DNA from: Serratia sp. PL17
GTDB taxonomy: Bacteria > Pseudomonadota > Gammaproteobacteria > Enterobacterales > Enterobacteriaceae
Length of the DNA: 64,000 nt
NCBI RefSeq assembly: GCF_017832355.1
Contig: NZ_JAFIBY010000002.1
Coordinates: 1 to 64,000, forward strand
Direction of reading: 5' to 3'
Shown here: positions 1 through 9,010 of the stretch, one piece after another
Position numbering within the stretch: the first letter of the stretch is position 1
Layout of the letters: each line of letters begins with the position of its first letter
Made by a program: the position numbers and the translations under genes
The notes under the pieces: generated by a model
What the model saw: the letters and a program-made list of their open reading frames with translations, nothing else
Databases searched by the model: none
Told to the model about the DNA's origin: nothing

Positions 1-51
1 GCAGCGATGCATTGAGCTAACCAGTACTAATGATCCGTGAGACTTAACCTT
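1..51 (+). rRNA. rrl: 23S ribosomal RNA, 3' end only
   Basis: The first 51 bases read as the last bases of an enterobacterial 23S rRNA (GAGCTAACC AGTACTAATG ... CTTAACCTT at the mature 3' end). The rest of the gene lies before the window. The 5S gene follows after a 100 bp spacer, the normal order of a ribosomal RNA operon. Confidence 0.93.
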
Positions 52-151
52 ACAACACCAAAGGTGTTTTTAGAGCAGACGAAAGATTTTCAGCGGGTTC
101 CGAGATTGGTTCTGGTGGTTACGCGAGTAACGGCCGGAATGAAACAGAATT

Positions 152-271
152 TGCCTGGCGGCAATAGCGCGGTGGTCCCACCTGACCCCATGCCGAACTC
201 AGAAGTGAAACGCCGTAGCGCCGATGGTAGTGTGGGGTCTCCCCATGCGAGAGTAGGACACTGCCAGGCAT
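152..271 (+). rRNA. rrf: 5S ribosomal RNA
   Basis: This 120-base gene starts TGCCTGGCGGC and ends CTGCCAGGCAT, so its two ends pair as the 5S terminal stem. The interior carries the conserved CCATGCCGAACTCAGAAGTG block. It sits 100 bp after the 23S end and is followed by a strong hairpin terminator. No distal tRNA gene is seen in this operon. Confidence 0.98.
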
Positions 272-283
272 CAAATAAAGCAA

Positions 284-317
284 CAAGCCCTACGTGAAAG
301 CGTAGGGCTTTTTGTTT
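284..317 (+). terminator. Intrinsic terminator of the rRNA operon
   Basis: The arms AAGCCCTACG and CGTAGGGCTT surround a TGAAAG loop and are followed by TTTGTTTT. The hairpin begins 14 bases after the mature 5S end. Confidence 0.9.
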
Positions 318-354
318 TGTCTGCTGCATGGTGTTCTGGTTGAGCATGGGCATG

Positions 355-452
355 CGAAAAGCCCGTCGGGAACGGGCTTTAACGCCGCTGGCGGCGGCCC
401 CGCAGGGGTGAGTCTCAGGATGAGACGAGTATTGTAGGACACTGCCAGGCAT
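355..452 (+). repeat. GC-rich hairpin module ending in a copy of the 5S rRNA 3' end
   Basis: The segment holds a hairpin (AAAGCCCGTCGGGAACGGGCTTT), a second GC-rich palindrome (CGCCGCTGGCGGCG), the string GCCCCGCAGGGGTGAG, a small hairpin GTCTCAGGATGAGAC, and then GTAGGACACTGCCAGGCAT at 434-452. That last 19-mer is identical to the final 19 bases of the 5S gene, and it continues with a near copy of the first bases downstream (CAATTAAG versus CAAATAAG). A related module stands next to tRNA-Phe at 8554-8792. It is probably a remnant of a 5S duplication or a dispersed repeat tied to stable RNA genes. Confidence 0.7.
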
Positions 453-464
453 CAATTAAGCCAA

Positions 465-490
465 GAGGCCATCCGCAAGGATGGCCTTTT
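465..490 (+). terminator. Second intrinsic terminator after the 5S remnant
   Basis: AGGCCATCC and GGATGGCCT pair around GCAA and are followed by TTTTT. It lies 13 bases after the partial 5S copy, in the same relative position as the first terminator. Confidence 0.85.
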
Positions 491-581
491 TGCTGTGTGC
501 GAAAGAAAAAAATTACGCAGCTACGCTGCGCCTTTGGTACAGATACCTCTCCAATAGCCGCGCCAGTCATCATCCGCCAAG

Positions 582-604
582 AGAAAAGGCCCCGAAGGGC
601 CTTT
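582..604 (-). terminator. Terminator of the acs-yjcH-actP operon
   Basis: On the minus strand AAAGGCCC-TTCG-GGGCCTTTT forms a short GC hairpin with a UUCG loop followed by a short T tract. It lies 37 bases beyond the actP stop codon. Confidence 0.8.
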
Positions 605-640
605 GATTAGGGTGTGTTTGCTTTTTTCACTTATTATTCG

Positions 641-2293
641 TTAATGCGAGCTACCTTGTGAGATCCCCAATCCGGTTTGCGAACGAACAAACTGGGCACG
701 GAAGCGCTCACGTTCTTGCTGTCCGGCCAGAGAACTGTCGGTAACCGAGAACAGCCAAGTGCCGACAAAGGCCACGATCATCGAGAACAATGCTGGATAT
801 TCATACGGATAAATGGGTTTCTCATGACCGAGGATTTGCACCCAGATCGTTGGGCCGAGGATCATCAAGATCACAGCCGTCAACAACCCTAACCAGCCGC
901 CAATCATGGCGCCACGGGTCGTCAGACGTGACCAATACATTGAAAGAATGATAATCGGGAAGTTGCAACTGGCCGCGATTGAGAAGGCCAACCCGACCAT
1001 AAAGGCAATATTCTGTTTCTCGAACAAAATCCCCAGCGCTATTGCCACGATACCCAAGACCACCACGGTAATCTTGGAAACCCGCAGTTCGTCACGTTCA
1101 GTCGCTTTGCCGTTTTTAATCACGCTGGCGTACAAATCATGGGATACCGCAGAGGCGCCCGCCAGGGTCAGGCCGGCAACTACCGCCAGAATGGTGGCAA
1201 AGGCGACGGCTGAGATAAAGCCGAGGAAGAAGTTGCCGCCCACGGCATTAGCCAAATGCACTGCTGCCATATTGGTTCCGCCCAGCAGCGCCCCGGTAGC
1301 GTCTTTGAACGCTGGGTTAGGGCTAACTAACAGAATGGCACCGAAGCCGATAATAAAGGTCAGGATATAAAAATAACCAATAAAGCCGGTGGCATAGAAC
1401 ACGCTCTTACGGGCCTCTTTTGCATCACTGACGGTAAAGAAACGCATCAGAATATGCGGCAGACCGGCGGTACCAAACATCAGAGCTAACCCTAAAGAAA
1501 GCGCTGAAATAGGATCAGAGACCAGTCCTCCAGGGCTCATAATGGCGATACCTTTCGGATGTACCTTCACGGCTTCAGCGAACAGGGTATTGAAGTCGAA
1601 ATTAACCGATTTCATTACCATCAGTGCCATAAAGCTGGCGCCTGCCAACAGTAATACCGCTTTGATAATCTGTACCCAGGTGGTGGCCAGCATGCCGCCG
1701 AACAGTACGTACAACACCATCAGAATGCCGACCAGAATGACGGCGACATGGTAGTTCAGGCCGAACAACAACTGGATCAGTTTGCCGGCACCCACCATTT
1801 GCGCAATCAGGTATAGCGCTACCACCACCAAAGAGCCGCAGGCGGAGAGCGTGCGGATCGGTTTTTGTTTCAGGCGGTAGGATGCTACATCCGCAAAGGT
1901 ATAACGGCCCAGGTTACGCAGGCGTTCTGCAATCAGGAACAAAATGATTGGCCAACCGATCAGGAAGCCGATGGAGTAAATCAGCCCGTCATAGCCTGAG
2001 GTATACACCAGTGCGGAAATACCGAGGAAAGAGGCTGCCGACATAAAGTCGCCAGCAATAGCCAGGCCGTTTTGCAGGCCGGTAATTTTCCCGCCAGCGG
2101 TGTAGTAATCCTGGCGCGAACGGGTGCGTTTGGAAGCCCAATAGGTGATGTAAAGCGTGGCGCCAACAAACAGCACGAACATGACGATCGCCTGAATGTT
2201 CAACGGTTGGCGCTTTACTTCACCACCAATGGCGTCAGCAAAGGCCATGCCCGGTAGGGCCATCAGAGTAGCGGCAGACAGTAAACGCTTCAT
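641..2293 (-). CDS. actP: Cation/acetate symporter ActP
   Basis: ActP is a sodium:solute symporter family permease that imports acetate and related short carboxylates across the inner membrane for activation by Acs. The 550 residues match the E. coli length of about 549. The N-terminus looks like a cleavable signal ([19 protein letters not shown]), followed by many hydrophobic spans typical of the 13-helix SSS fold. Family hallmarks such as [14 protein letters not shown] (about 75-90) are visible. The start overlaps the end of yjcH by 4 bases, and acs lies upstream, the classic acs-yjcH-actP operon. Expression is expected to follow acs, with CRP activation and stationary-phase induction. Confidence 0.97.
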   Translation of the reverse strand: MKRLLSAATLMALPGMAFADAIGGEVKRQPLNIQAIVMFVLFVGATLYITYWASKRTRSRQDYYTAGGKITGLQNGLAIAGDFMSAASFLGISALVYTSGYDGLIYSIGFLIGWPIILFLIAERLRNLGRYTFADVASYRLKQKPIRTLSACGSLVVVALYLIAQMVGAGKLIQLLFGLNYHVAVILVGILMVLYVLFGGMLATTWVQIIKAVLLLAGASFMALMVMKSVNFDFNTLFAEAVKVHPKGIAIMSPGGLVSDPISALSLGLALMFGTAGLPHILMRFFTVSDAKEARKSVFYATGFIGYFYILTFIIGFGAILLVSPNPAFKDATGALLGGTNMAAVHLANAVGGNFFLGFISAVAFATILAVVAGLTLAGASAVSHDLYASVIKNGKATERDELRVSKITVVVLGIVAIALGILFEKQNIAFMVGLAFSIAASCNFPIIILSMYWSRLTTRGAMIGGWLGLLTAVILMILGPTIWVQILGHEKPIYPYEYPALFSMIVAFVGTWLFSVTDSSLAGQQERERFRAQFVRSQTGLGISQGSSH

Positions 2294-2601
2294 TTCTTCA
2301 CCTCACGCAGGACTTCTGCAGTCAGGTGATCGAATTCGCCGTTGGCGCGAAATACGTAGATCCCAGTGAGTACAAAAGAGATTACGATCAGGCCAACGCC
2401 TACCGGGATCCCACGGGTAATGGTCGATCCTTCTGCGATCGGTGTACCCAACCACTGAGGATCGAAAGCGATCAATAGAATAAAGCCAACATACAGCGCG
2501 AGCGTAATCAACGAGAGCAGCCAGGCAAATCGGCTACGTTTACGCACCAGCTCTATAAAGCGCGGGTTTTCCTCAATCCCTTGATAAATGGTGTCATTCA
2601 T
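2290..2601 (-). CDS. yjcH: DUF485 inner-membrane protein YjcH
   Basis: This small membrane protein of 103 residues has two clear hydrophobic helices (about 30-50 and 62-85) and charged ends, the DUF485 architecture. It always accompanies actP in enterobacteria. Its stop overlaps the actP start (ATGA type), suggesting translational coupling. It is presumed to assist acetate uptake, but its exact role is not established. It starts at an ATG 92 bp after acs. Confidence 0.94.
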   Translation of the reverse strand: MNDTIYQGIEENPRFIELVRKRSRFAWLLSLITLALYVGFILLIAFDPQWLGTPIAEGSTITRGIPVGVGLIVISFVLTGIYVFRANGEFDHLTAEVLREVKK

Positions 2602-2693
2602 CAGAGTGTCTCCAGTAGGTATTGAACGAATGCGCCGCGCTTGAAGCCGATCATCGGGTTATTTCCCCTTTGATCGGCCAGAGGCGGCGTAAA

Positions 2694-4652
2694 TTATGAC
2701 GGCACTTTCATTGATTGTTTTTCTTCCAACAGCTTGTCGACTACAGCCGGATCAGCCAGCGTTGAGGTGTCCCCCAGGTTGCTGGTATCGCCAGCGGCAA
2801 TTTTGCGCAGGATGCGGCGCATGATCTTGCCGGAACGCGTCTTGGGCAGGGAGTCTGTCCAGTGCAGTAAATCCGGCGTGGCGATCGGCCCTATCTCTTT
2901 GCGTACCCAGTTACGTACTTCGGTATAGAGCTCTGGTGAAGGTTCTTCGCCATGATTCAGTGTGATATAGGCGTAAATCGCCTGGCCTTTAATGTTATGG
3001 GGGATACCCACTACTGCGGCTTCAGCGATTTTCGGGTGTGAGACCAGAGCTGATTCGATCTCGGCAGTGCCCAAACGGTGGCCGGATACGTTCAGCACGT
3101 CGTCGACGCGGCCGGTGATCCAGTAATAGCCATCCTCGTCACGGCGTGCGCCGTCCCCGCTGAAATACATGCCTTTAAAGGTGGAGAAGTAAGTTTGCTC
3201 GAAGCGATCGTGATCACCAAACAGAGTACGTGCCTGGCCAGGCCAGGAATCGGTGATCACCAGATTACCTTCACAGGCACCTTCCTGCAGTGTACCTATG
3301 TTATCGACCAGCGCGGGCTGTACGCCAAAGAATGGCCGCGTCGCGGACCCTGCTTTTAACTCGGTGGCTCCAGGCAGTGGCGTGATCATAAAACCACCGG
3401 TTTCTGTCTGCCACCAGGTGTCGACGATCGGGCATTTACCGTTGCCGATTTTATTGTAGTACCACTCCCAGGCTTCTGGGTTGATTGGCTCACCGACCGA
3501 CCCCATGATGCGCAGTGAGTCGCGCTTGGTGCCTTCAATCGCCTTGTCACCTTCGGCCATCAGGGCGCGTATGGCCGTCGGCGCGGTGTACAGGATATTG
3601 ACCTGATGTTTGTCGATGACCTGAGACAGACGGTTTACGCCAGGGTAATTCGGGACCCCTTCAAACATCAGGGTAATGGCACCGCAGGCGAGTGGGCCAT
3701 ATAAGAGATAACTGTGCCCAGTGACCCAGCCAACATCGGCGGTGCACCAGTACACGTCGCCATCATGGTAATCAAACACATACTTAAAGGTCATCGCGGC
3801 ATACACCAGATAACCGCCGGTAGTGTGCAGCACGCCCTTGGGTTTACCGGTCGAGCCGGAGGTATAAAGGATAAACAGCGGATCTTCCGCATTCATCTCT
3901 TCTGGTGGGCAATCGGCTGAAACACCTTGGGTAAGTTCATGCCACCACAGGTCACGCCCTTCCTGCCAGTAGCCTGGTTTGCCGGTGCGCTGGAACACGA
4001 CGACATTGGTGATGCTTTTCACACCTGGATTCTTTAGCGCATCATCGACATTTTTCTTCAGCGGCACGGCACGTCCGGCGCGCAGGCCTTCATCAGCGGT
4101 GATAACCAATTTGGAATTAGAGTCGATAATACGGCCGGCTACCGCTTCCGGTGAGAAACCGCCAAAGATAACCGAATGCACGGCCCCTATTCGGGCACAG
4201 GCCAGCATGGCGACAGCGGCTTCAGGCACCATTGGCATATAGATAGCTACGACGTCGCCTTTTTTGACACCCAGCTTTTTCAGCACGTTGGCGAATTGGC
4301 AGACATCGTGATGCAGTTGTTTGTATGTCACTTGTTTTGACTGGGTAGGATCGTCACCTTCCCAGATAATCGCCGTTTGGTCACCGCGTTCGGCCAGATG
4401 GCGATCGAGGCAGTTGGCCGCCAGGTTTAGCGTACCGTCCTCAAACCAGCGGATGCTGATATGGCCCGGATCGAATGAAGTATTCTTTACCCGGCTATAG
4501 GGTTTCATCCAATCCAGGATTTTTCCCTGTTCGCCCCAGAAGGCTTCTGGGTCTTGCACAGACTGTTGATAATATTGTTGATATTGTGTCGGATTAATCA
4601 GGGCGTGTTCTGCAATTGCAGAAGGAATAGCGTGTTTATGCACTTGGCTCAT
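2694..4652 (-). CDS. acs: Acetyl-CoA synthetase
   Basis: Acs converts acetate, ATP and CoA to acetyl-CoA through an acetyl-AMP intermediate, the high-affinity route of acetate scavenging in the cytoplasm. The 652 residues equal the E. coli length. The AMP-binding signature [11 protein letters not shown] is visible at about 265-275. The C-terminal motif [11 protein letters not shown] contains Lys609, the lysine that is acetylated and deacetylated to control the enzyme in the family. A strong ribosome site (AAGGAGAAAAGCT) precedes the ATG. It is first gene of the operon with yjcH and actP. A consensus CRP site lies in the long upstream region. Confidence 0.98.
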   Translation of the reverse strand: MSQVHKHAIPSAIAEHALINPTQYQQYYQQSVQDPEAFWGEQGKILDWMKPYSRVKNTSFDPGHISIRWFEDGTLNLAANCLDRHLAERGDQTAIIWEGDDPTQSKQVTYKQLHHDVCQFANVLKKLGVKKGDVVAIYMPMVPEAAVAMLACARIGAVHSVIFGGFSPEAVAGRIIDSNSKLVITADEGLRAGRAVPLKKNVDDALKNPGVKSITNVVVFQRTGKPGYWQEGRDLWWHELTQGVSADCPPEEMNAEDPLFILYTSGSTGKPKGVLHTTGGYLVYAAMTFKYVFDYHDGDVYWCTADVGWVTGHSYLLYGPLACGAITLMFEGVPNYPGVNRLSQVIDKHQVNILYTAPTAIRALMAEGDKAIEGTKRDSLRIMGSVGEPINPEAWEWYYNKIGNGKCPIVDTWWQTETGGFMITPLPGATELKAGSATRPFFGVQPALVDNIGTLQEGACEGNLVITDSWPGQARTLFGDHDRFEQTYFSTFKGMYFSGDGARRDEDGYYWITGRVDDVLNVSGHRLGTAEIESALVSHPKIAEAAVVGIPHNIKGQAIYAYITLNHGEEPSPELYTEVRNWVRKEIGPIATPDLLHWTDSLPKTRSGKIMRRILRKIAAGDTSNLGDTSTLADPAVVDKLLEEKQSMKVPS

Positions 4653-5463
4653 AGCTTTTCTCCTTGAAGTTGTTAATGATATGTCAACTGAAGGTTAAGT
4701 ATAGTTTGCTCCGATTCTTTGTTTCTTTTTTGCGCGGCAGATCACGCAACGAAGATATTGATTTGTAATAGTTCTGCCTCATTTGCGTTGGGCATCTGCC
4801 TGCTTGGTGGGAGAAAAGGGTTAGATAGGAGCTTTTAGTCAGAAAACGCGATCTAAAGAACTAAAAAGAATAAACACTTCGGCGATAAATTCTTTCTATA
4901 GAGAATAGTAGATATACCACCGACTGAATTAACGCTCTTTTAAACCATTATGGAACATAGATTTTCATTAATATTCGATGTTGATATTAATGTTTTGCTT
5001 GTCAGAGGGTATTTATAACAAACAATCACTTTTGGGCTGTTATTAATTACCGATACTTATTATCCATTCCGGATAATTCTCATTTTTAAAACCTTTACGC
5101 AACATAATATAAACATCCTTGTTGGACTAAATATGCAAAATTAACGCATATTTTCTGATTTTAAATATCTCGACGCACGATAATTTTGTGATGCCTATCA
5201 CATAAAATTATGCTGTTAATAACAACAAGTTATGTGGCTTGAAATGAATGTCAAACTTACTTTAGATTAAATTTTGCACTAAAGTCATATAAAACAAGGC
5301 TTGCAGATCATGCCACTCAGATGGTACAGATTTAGATAGCGGCACATTAAGGGCAGGTGATCGCTTCTTGGTTATTAACATAAGCCTGTATTAAATGATT
5401 AAGTGCTTTTTTCGTCGCGTTAAGATAAATACGACGAAAAGAGCCTTTGAGGACTTTTTGGGT
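4653..5463. promoter_or_regulatory. Long AT-rich acs/gltP intergenic region with a CRP site
   Basis: No gene is seen in these 811 bases. The region is strongly AT-rich from about 4840 and separates divergent acs and gltP. At 5187-5202 stands TGTGATGCCTATCACA, an exact match to the CRP consensus TGTGA-N6-TCACA. It is 535 bases before the acs ATG and 262 before the gltP ATG. By analogy to E. coli acs it should activate acs, but the distance is long, so control of gltP or both is also possible. Confidence 0.72.
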
Positions 5464-6780
5464 ATGAAAAGTGTAAAAGTCAGTCTTGCTTGGCAAATCC
5501 TTATCGCACTGGTGCTGGGTATTATTGTCGGGGCGGTGCTCCATAATCAAAGCGAGTCACGTGAGTGGTTGGTCAGTAATATTCTTAGTCCGGCTGGTGA
5601 TATATTTATTCGCTTGATTAAGATGATTGTGGTCCCGATTGTTATTTCGACATTGGTTGTGGGCATCGCCGGGGTAGGGGATGCGAAGAAGTTAGGTCGG
5701 CTCGGATTGAAAACCATTATTTACTTCGAAGTGATCACAACGATTGCCATCGTTGTGGGGCTGACGTTAGCTAATGTTTTTCAACCCGGCCATGGCATCG
5801 ATATGTCGACGCTGACTGCGGTCGATATCTCGCAATATGAAAAAACCACGGAACAGGTACAAAGTGGTTCACATAGCCTGGTGGCGACCATTTTGTCGTT
5901 GATTCCCTCAAACGTCTTTGCCTCAATGGCAAAAGGCGACATGCTGCCGATTATCTTCTTCTCGGTGTTGTTTGGTCTTGGTTTGTCGTCATTACCCAAA
6001 GAAACCAAAGAGCCGTTGCTGAAGGTATTTAAAGCCATTTCCGAAAGCATGTTCAAAGTGACCCATATGATCATGCGCTATGCGCCGATCGGGGTGTTTG
6101 GTCTGATCTCAGTGACGGTCGCCAACTTTGGCTTTGCCTCATTGTTGCCGTTGGCCAAGTTGGTCTTGCTGGTGTATTTCGCCATAGCCTTTTTTGCCTT
6201 GGTAGTGCTGGGTGCAGTGGCCCGGTTGTGCAATCTGCGTATTTGGACGCTGATTCGCATCCTGAAAGATGAATTGATCCTGGCCTTCTCCACCGCCAGT
6301 TCTGAAACGGTACTGCCGCGTATCATTGAAAAGATGGAAGCGTATGGCGCACCGAAAGCCATCACCAGCTTTGTGGTGCCGACCGGTTACTCTTTCAATT
6401 TGGACGGTTCTACGCTGTACCAAAGCATTGCGGCCATCTTTATTGCACAGCTGTACGGAATTGAGCTCTCCCTGGGGCAGGAAGTCGTCTTGGTGGTGAC
6501 GTTGATGCTGACCTCGAAGGGCATTGCCGGCGTGCCGGGCGTTTCCTTTGTGGTGCTGCTGGCAACACTGGGCAGTGTGGGGATCCCACTGGAAGGATTG
6601 GCATTTATTGCCGGCGTTGACCGTATCCTGGATATGGCGCGTACGGCTCTGAATGTAGTGGGCAATGCATTGGCAGTACTGGTGGTCGCAAAATGGGAGC
6701 ACCAGTTCGACAGTAAAAAGGCGCGTGCTTACGAGCAGGCGTTCTTGTCCGGTGACGTCAAGCAGGTCAAAGAGTCTTAA
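5464..6780 (+). CDS. gltP: Glutamate/aspartate:proton symporter GltP
   Basis: GltP is a dicarboxylate/amino acid:cation symporter (DAACS) importing L-glutamate and L-aspartate with protons. The start ATG at 5464 (MKSVKVSLAWQILIALVLG) gives 438 residues, as in E. coli GltP, and is preceded by GAGG. An in-frame ATG 69 bases earlier would add a basic tail unlike the family. The hairpin-loop serine motif (STASSETVLPR, about 278-288), the NLDGST motif (about 315) and the substrate-gate region around TSKGIAGVPG (about 352) are all present. It stands alone and is closed by a terminator. Confidence 0.96.
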   Translation: MKSVKVSLAWQILIALVLGIIVGAVLHNQSESREWLVSNILSPAGDIFIRLIKMIVVPIVISTLVVGIAGVGDAKKLGRLGLKTIIYFEVITTIAIVVGLTLANVFQPGHGIDMSTLTAVDISQYEKTTEQVQSGSHSLVATILSLIPSNVFASMAKGDMLPIIFFSVLFGLGLSSLPKETKEPLLKVFKAISESMFKVTHMIMRYAPIGVFGLISVTVANFGFASLLPLAKLVLLVYFAIAFFALVVLGAVARLCNLRIWTLIRILKDELILAFSTASSETVLPRIIEKMEAYGAPKAITSFVVPTGYSFNLDGSTLYQSIAAIFIAQLYGIELSLGQEVVLVVTLMLTSKGIAGVPGVSFVVLLATLGSVGIPLEGLAFIAGVDRILDMARTALNVVGNALAVLVVAKWEHQFDSKKARAYEQAFLSGDVKQVKES

Positions 6781-6798
6781 CAGCCACTTGGTTTGCTA

Positions 6799-6828
6799 TG
6801 AAAAACCCGCCTTGTGCGGGTTTTTTGT
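6799..6828 (+). terminator. gltP terminator
   Basis: AAAAACCCGC and GCGGGTTTTTT pair around CTTGT, with a T tract following. It starts about 20 bases after the gltP stop and can also serve actS on the other strand, which ends at 6847. Confidence 0.9.
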
Positions 6829-6846
6829 CTTTATTCCGGTGAGGAA

Positions 6847-7605
6847 TCAGCAGGCAGGTGCAGTGCCTTGAGCTGGCAAGAAGCGGAGCGGATCCAATGC
6901 GGTGGCACGATAACGGATTTGGAAGTGCAGCATCACCTTGTCGGTGCCCGTACTCCCCATGGTGGCAATCTTCTGTCCGGCTTTTACTTCCTGAGCGTTG
7001 CTAACCAGCAGCGTATTGTTATGGGCATAGGCACTGATGTACTCATCATTGTGTTTGATCATAATCAGGTTGCCATAACCTCGCAGCTGATTGCCAACGT
7101 ACACCACGCGACCTTTGGCTGCCGCAAACACGGGCTGGCCACGGTTACCGGCAATATCAATGCCTTTGTTACCGCCGTCTGCCGTAGAATACTTACTGAC
7201 GATATTGCCCTGAGTTGGCCAACGCCAGCATTTAATGCTGCTGCGGATTGGAGGTGGTGCCACTGCTGCGATTTGGCTAGTGGATTGTGTTTTGCGCGAT
7301 TTGCCTTTCTTCGCCGTCGCGTTATTTAACGCCAGCTTTTGGCCAATCTCGAGGTTGTAAGGTTTGGGAATTTTATTGCGTCGGGCTAACTCACTGACTT
7401 CGCTGTTGGTGATCCAGGCAATATAAAACAGCGTATCGCCGCGCTTGACGGTATAGGTGTTGCCGTTATAGCTGCCTCTGGCTAATTGATCATAATCGCG
7501 GTTGTAGCTGTTCGATTTTTTTCCGGAGCCGCACCCCAATAATCCCAGACTGACCACGCACACGGCGATCAGCCGCCATACAGCGAATGTGCTTCCCATA
7601 CTCAA
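6847..7605 (-). CDS. actS: LysM/LytM-type lipoprotein, amidase activator ActS (YgeR)
   Basis: This outer-membrane lipoprotein belongs to the degenerate M23 (LytM) family, which activates periplasmic N-acetylmuramoyl-L-alanine amidases for cell separation. The lipobox is LLGC with Cys25. A LysM domain (YTVKRGDTLFYIAW, about 51-95) is followed by a C-terminal LytM domain (about 140-245). The first zinc ligand position reads NKGID instead of HxGxD, and the HLH position reads MLHF, so hydrolase activity is not expected. This matches ActS/EnvC/NlpD-type activators. A TTG start at 7605 has AAGGA six bases upstream; an ATG at 7599 is an alternative. The NlpD group is the main other possibility, but genomic context differs. 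Confidence 0.86.
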   Translation of the reverse strand: MSMGSTFAVWRLIAVCVVSLGLLGCGSGKKSNSYNRDYDQLARGSYNGNTYTVKRGDTLFYIAWITNSEVSELARRNKIPKPYNLEIGQKLALNNATAKKGKSRKTQSTSQIAAVAPPPIRSSIKCWRWPTQGNIVSKYSTADGGNKGIDIAGNRGQPVFAAAKGRVVYVGNQLRGYGNLIMIKHNDEYISAYAHNNTLLVSNAQEVKAGQKIATMGSTGTDKVMLHFQIRYRATALDPLRFLPAQGTAPAC

Positions 7606-7788
7606 ATATCGTCCTTAAACGTCGTCGCGCTTCATAGTGATCTACATATAGTAACACCAACGGTCAGGTGGTCAAAAACGCCGCCATAGGCTAAGTTTTT
7701 TCAGGACTTGGGCTGCAGCGAGCTGAGCCCGCTAAGACACGGCATTTCTCGTGCAGCTCAAGAATTTTCATGGATTGGAAAAAATAAT

Positions 7789-8535
7789 ATGTACGATACC
7801 TTAACGCTCTCGAGTTATCTGGTACTGGCAGGCACATTATTAGTGGCTTATGTCATCTTTGGCATCGCTGGTTTTGGCTCTGCGCTGATCGCCAGTCCTG
7901 TGATGGCGCTTTATATTCCGGTGGCGAAAATTGTCCCTTTGTTGGCGCTGTTGGATATGTGTGCGGCTGTTATCAATGTCAGTCGTGATGGGCGTAATGC
8001 GCAATGGTCGGAATTGAAACGGCTGGTGCCATTAATGGTCATCGGCAGCCTGTTGGGGGCGGCTATCTTGCTGAAGTCCCGGCCAGAGATACTGTTGCTG
8101 GCGTTGGGGATTTTTGTCGTGTTTTACGCTGTCTATTCTCTCAGTGGCGTAAAACCGGTTCGGCAATTGTCGCCCAAGGCTTCAGTGCCCTTTGGTTTGA
8201 TTGGGGGGATATTCAGCGCACTTTTCGGGAGCGGCGGCTTTATTTACGCGATCTATCTCAGTGGTCGAATTGAAAAAAAAGAGGCTTTTCGCATAACTCA
8301 GACCACGCTGATTGGTCTGAGCACTCTGACCCGTGTGATCATTTTTGCTGTTGCCGGTGTTTATCTGGATGTGGACTTATTATTGTTGGCATTAGCGCTG
8401 GTGCCGGGAATGTTGGTGGGTATTACCTTGGGCCGGCATTTCACCCTCAGAATGTCGCGTGAGCAGTTCCTCAGGATTATCAATATTATTTTGCTGGCTT
8501 CGGGGACCATGCTGATTGTCAGGTACTTTAGTTAA
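7789..8535 (+). CDS. TauE/SafE (TSUP) family membrane permease
   Basis: This is a hydrophobic protein of 248 residues from the ATG at 7789 (MYDTLTLSSYLVLAG), with about eight membrane spans. A family motif FGIAGFGSALIASPVMA lies near residue 24 and its internal repeat FSALFGSGGFIYAIYLSG near residue 145, the two halves of the TSUP fold. Such carriers export sulfite, sulfoacetate or other organosulfur anions, but the substrate cannot be told from sequence. It sits between actS and tRNA-Phe with no partner gene, a place where E. coli has nothing equivalent, so it is likely an accessory gene. In-frame sequence upstream of 7789 lacks a credible ribosome site. Confidence 0.83.
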   Translation: MYDTLTLSSYLVLAGTLLVAYVIFGIAGFGSALIASPVMALYIPVAKIVPLLALLDMCAAVINVSRDGRNAQWSELKRLVPLMVIGSLLGAAILLKSRPEILLLALGIFVVFYAVYSLSGVKPVRQLSPKASVPFGLIGGIFSALFGSGGFIYAIYLSGRIEKKEAFRITQTTLIGLSTLTRVIIFAVAGVYLDVDLLLLALALVPGMLVGITLGRHFTLRMSREQFLRIINIILLASGTMLIVRYFS

Positions 8536-8553
8536 CAATGATCGCGTGGCTGG

Positions 8554-8792
8554 TCGATGGAAAGTCCGAATCTCAGAAAGCAAAAAACCCGCCATAGGCG
8601 GGTTCTTCTAAATAGGGTGCCCGGACTCGGACAACCGGCGCTGGCGCCGTGTTGAACAACGCTTTAGCGTTGGCCCGCAGGGTGAGGCCTGTGGCCGAAT
8701 AATCGAACGGAGTTCGATGGAGAGTCCGTATCTCAGAAAGCAAAAAACCCGCCATAGGCGGGTTCTTCTAAATAGTGGTGCCCGGACTCGGA
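8554..8792 (-). repeat. Imperfect 78 bp direct repeat carrying the tRNA-Phe 3' end and terminator
   Basis: Copy A (8554-8631) and copy B (8714-8792) are about 95% identical. Each holds CAAAAAACCCGCCATAGGCGGG, the terminator of tRNA-Phe on the minus strand, followed by the last 16 or so bases of the tRNA gene. Copy B continues into the complete tRNA; copy A breaks off at CCCGGACTCGGA. The 82 bp between them contain GGCGCTGGCGCCG and GCCCGCAGGGTGAG, strings shared with the module after the 5S gene at 386-415. It is therefore one of two related repeats in this window that duplicate the 3' end of a stable RNA. Confidence 0.8.
8583..8606 (-). terminator. Terminator hairpin, distal copy
   Basis: On the minus strand AACCCGCC-TATG-GGCGGGTTTTTTG is followed by a T run. 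An identical hairpin lies at 8743-8766, directly after tRNA-Phe, so transcripts of the tRNA meet two terminators in a row. Confidence 0.85.
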
Positions 8793-8851
8793 ATCGAACC
8801 AAGGACACGGGGATTTTCAATCCCCTGCTCTACCGACTGAGCTATCCGGGC
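8776..8851 (-). tRNA. pheT-like tRNA-Phe: tRNA-Phe (anticodon GAA)
   Basis: The 76-base minus-strand gene reads GCCCGGATAGCTCAGTCGG at its 5' end and TTCGATTCCGAGTCCGGGCACCA at its 3' end, with CCA encoded. The acceptor stem GCCCGGA pairs with TCCGGGC, the anticodon loop is TTGAAAA, and D and T arms are canonical. A promoter at 8862-8890 and a terminator at 8743-8766 make it a single-gene unit. tRNA-Phe genes are known sites for genomic island integration, which fits the partial 3' copy nearby. Confidence 0.97.
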
Positions 8852-8861
8852 AACGCGCAGC

Positions 8862-8890
8862 ATTAAACCGTATTGGCCGAAAGCAGTCAA
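8862..8890 (-). promoter_or_regulatory. Sigma70 promoter of tRNA-Phe
   Basis: On the minus strand TTGACT (8890-8885) and TTTAAT (8867-8862) are separated by 17 bases and followed by the GC-rich discriminator GCTGCGCG before the tRNA. This discriminator is typical of stringently controlled stable RNA promoters. Confidence 0.8.
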
Positions 8891-9010
8891 CGGCTTTCTC
8901 AACGAAATCAGGCAAAATGCGTCTGATTGCTGGCTTTTCGGTCAAAGGGCGTGAAATTTGGTCCAAAACTGTCGACGCTCTGCGGCGGCTGTGTGCCGCC
9001 GGGAGTGAAC

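Noticed and set aside
8573..8820. Short frames across the tRNA-Phe repeats, such as one starting MAGFLLSEIRTLHR
   Set aside because: They translate the terminator and the tRNA 3' copies; the same N-terminus appears twice only because the DNA is duplicated.
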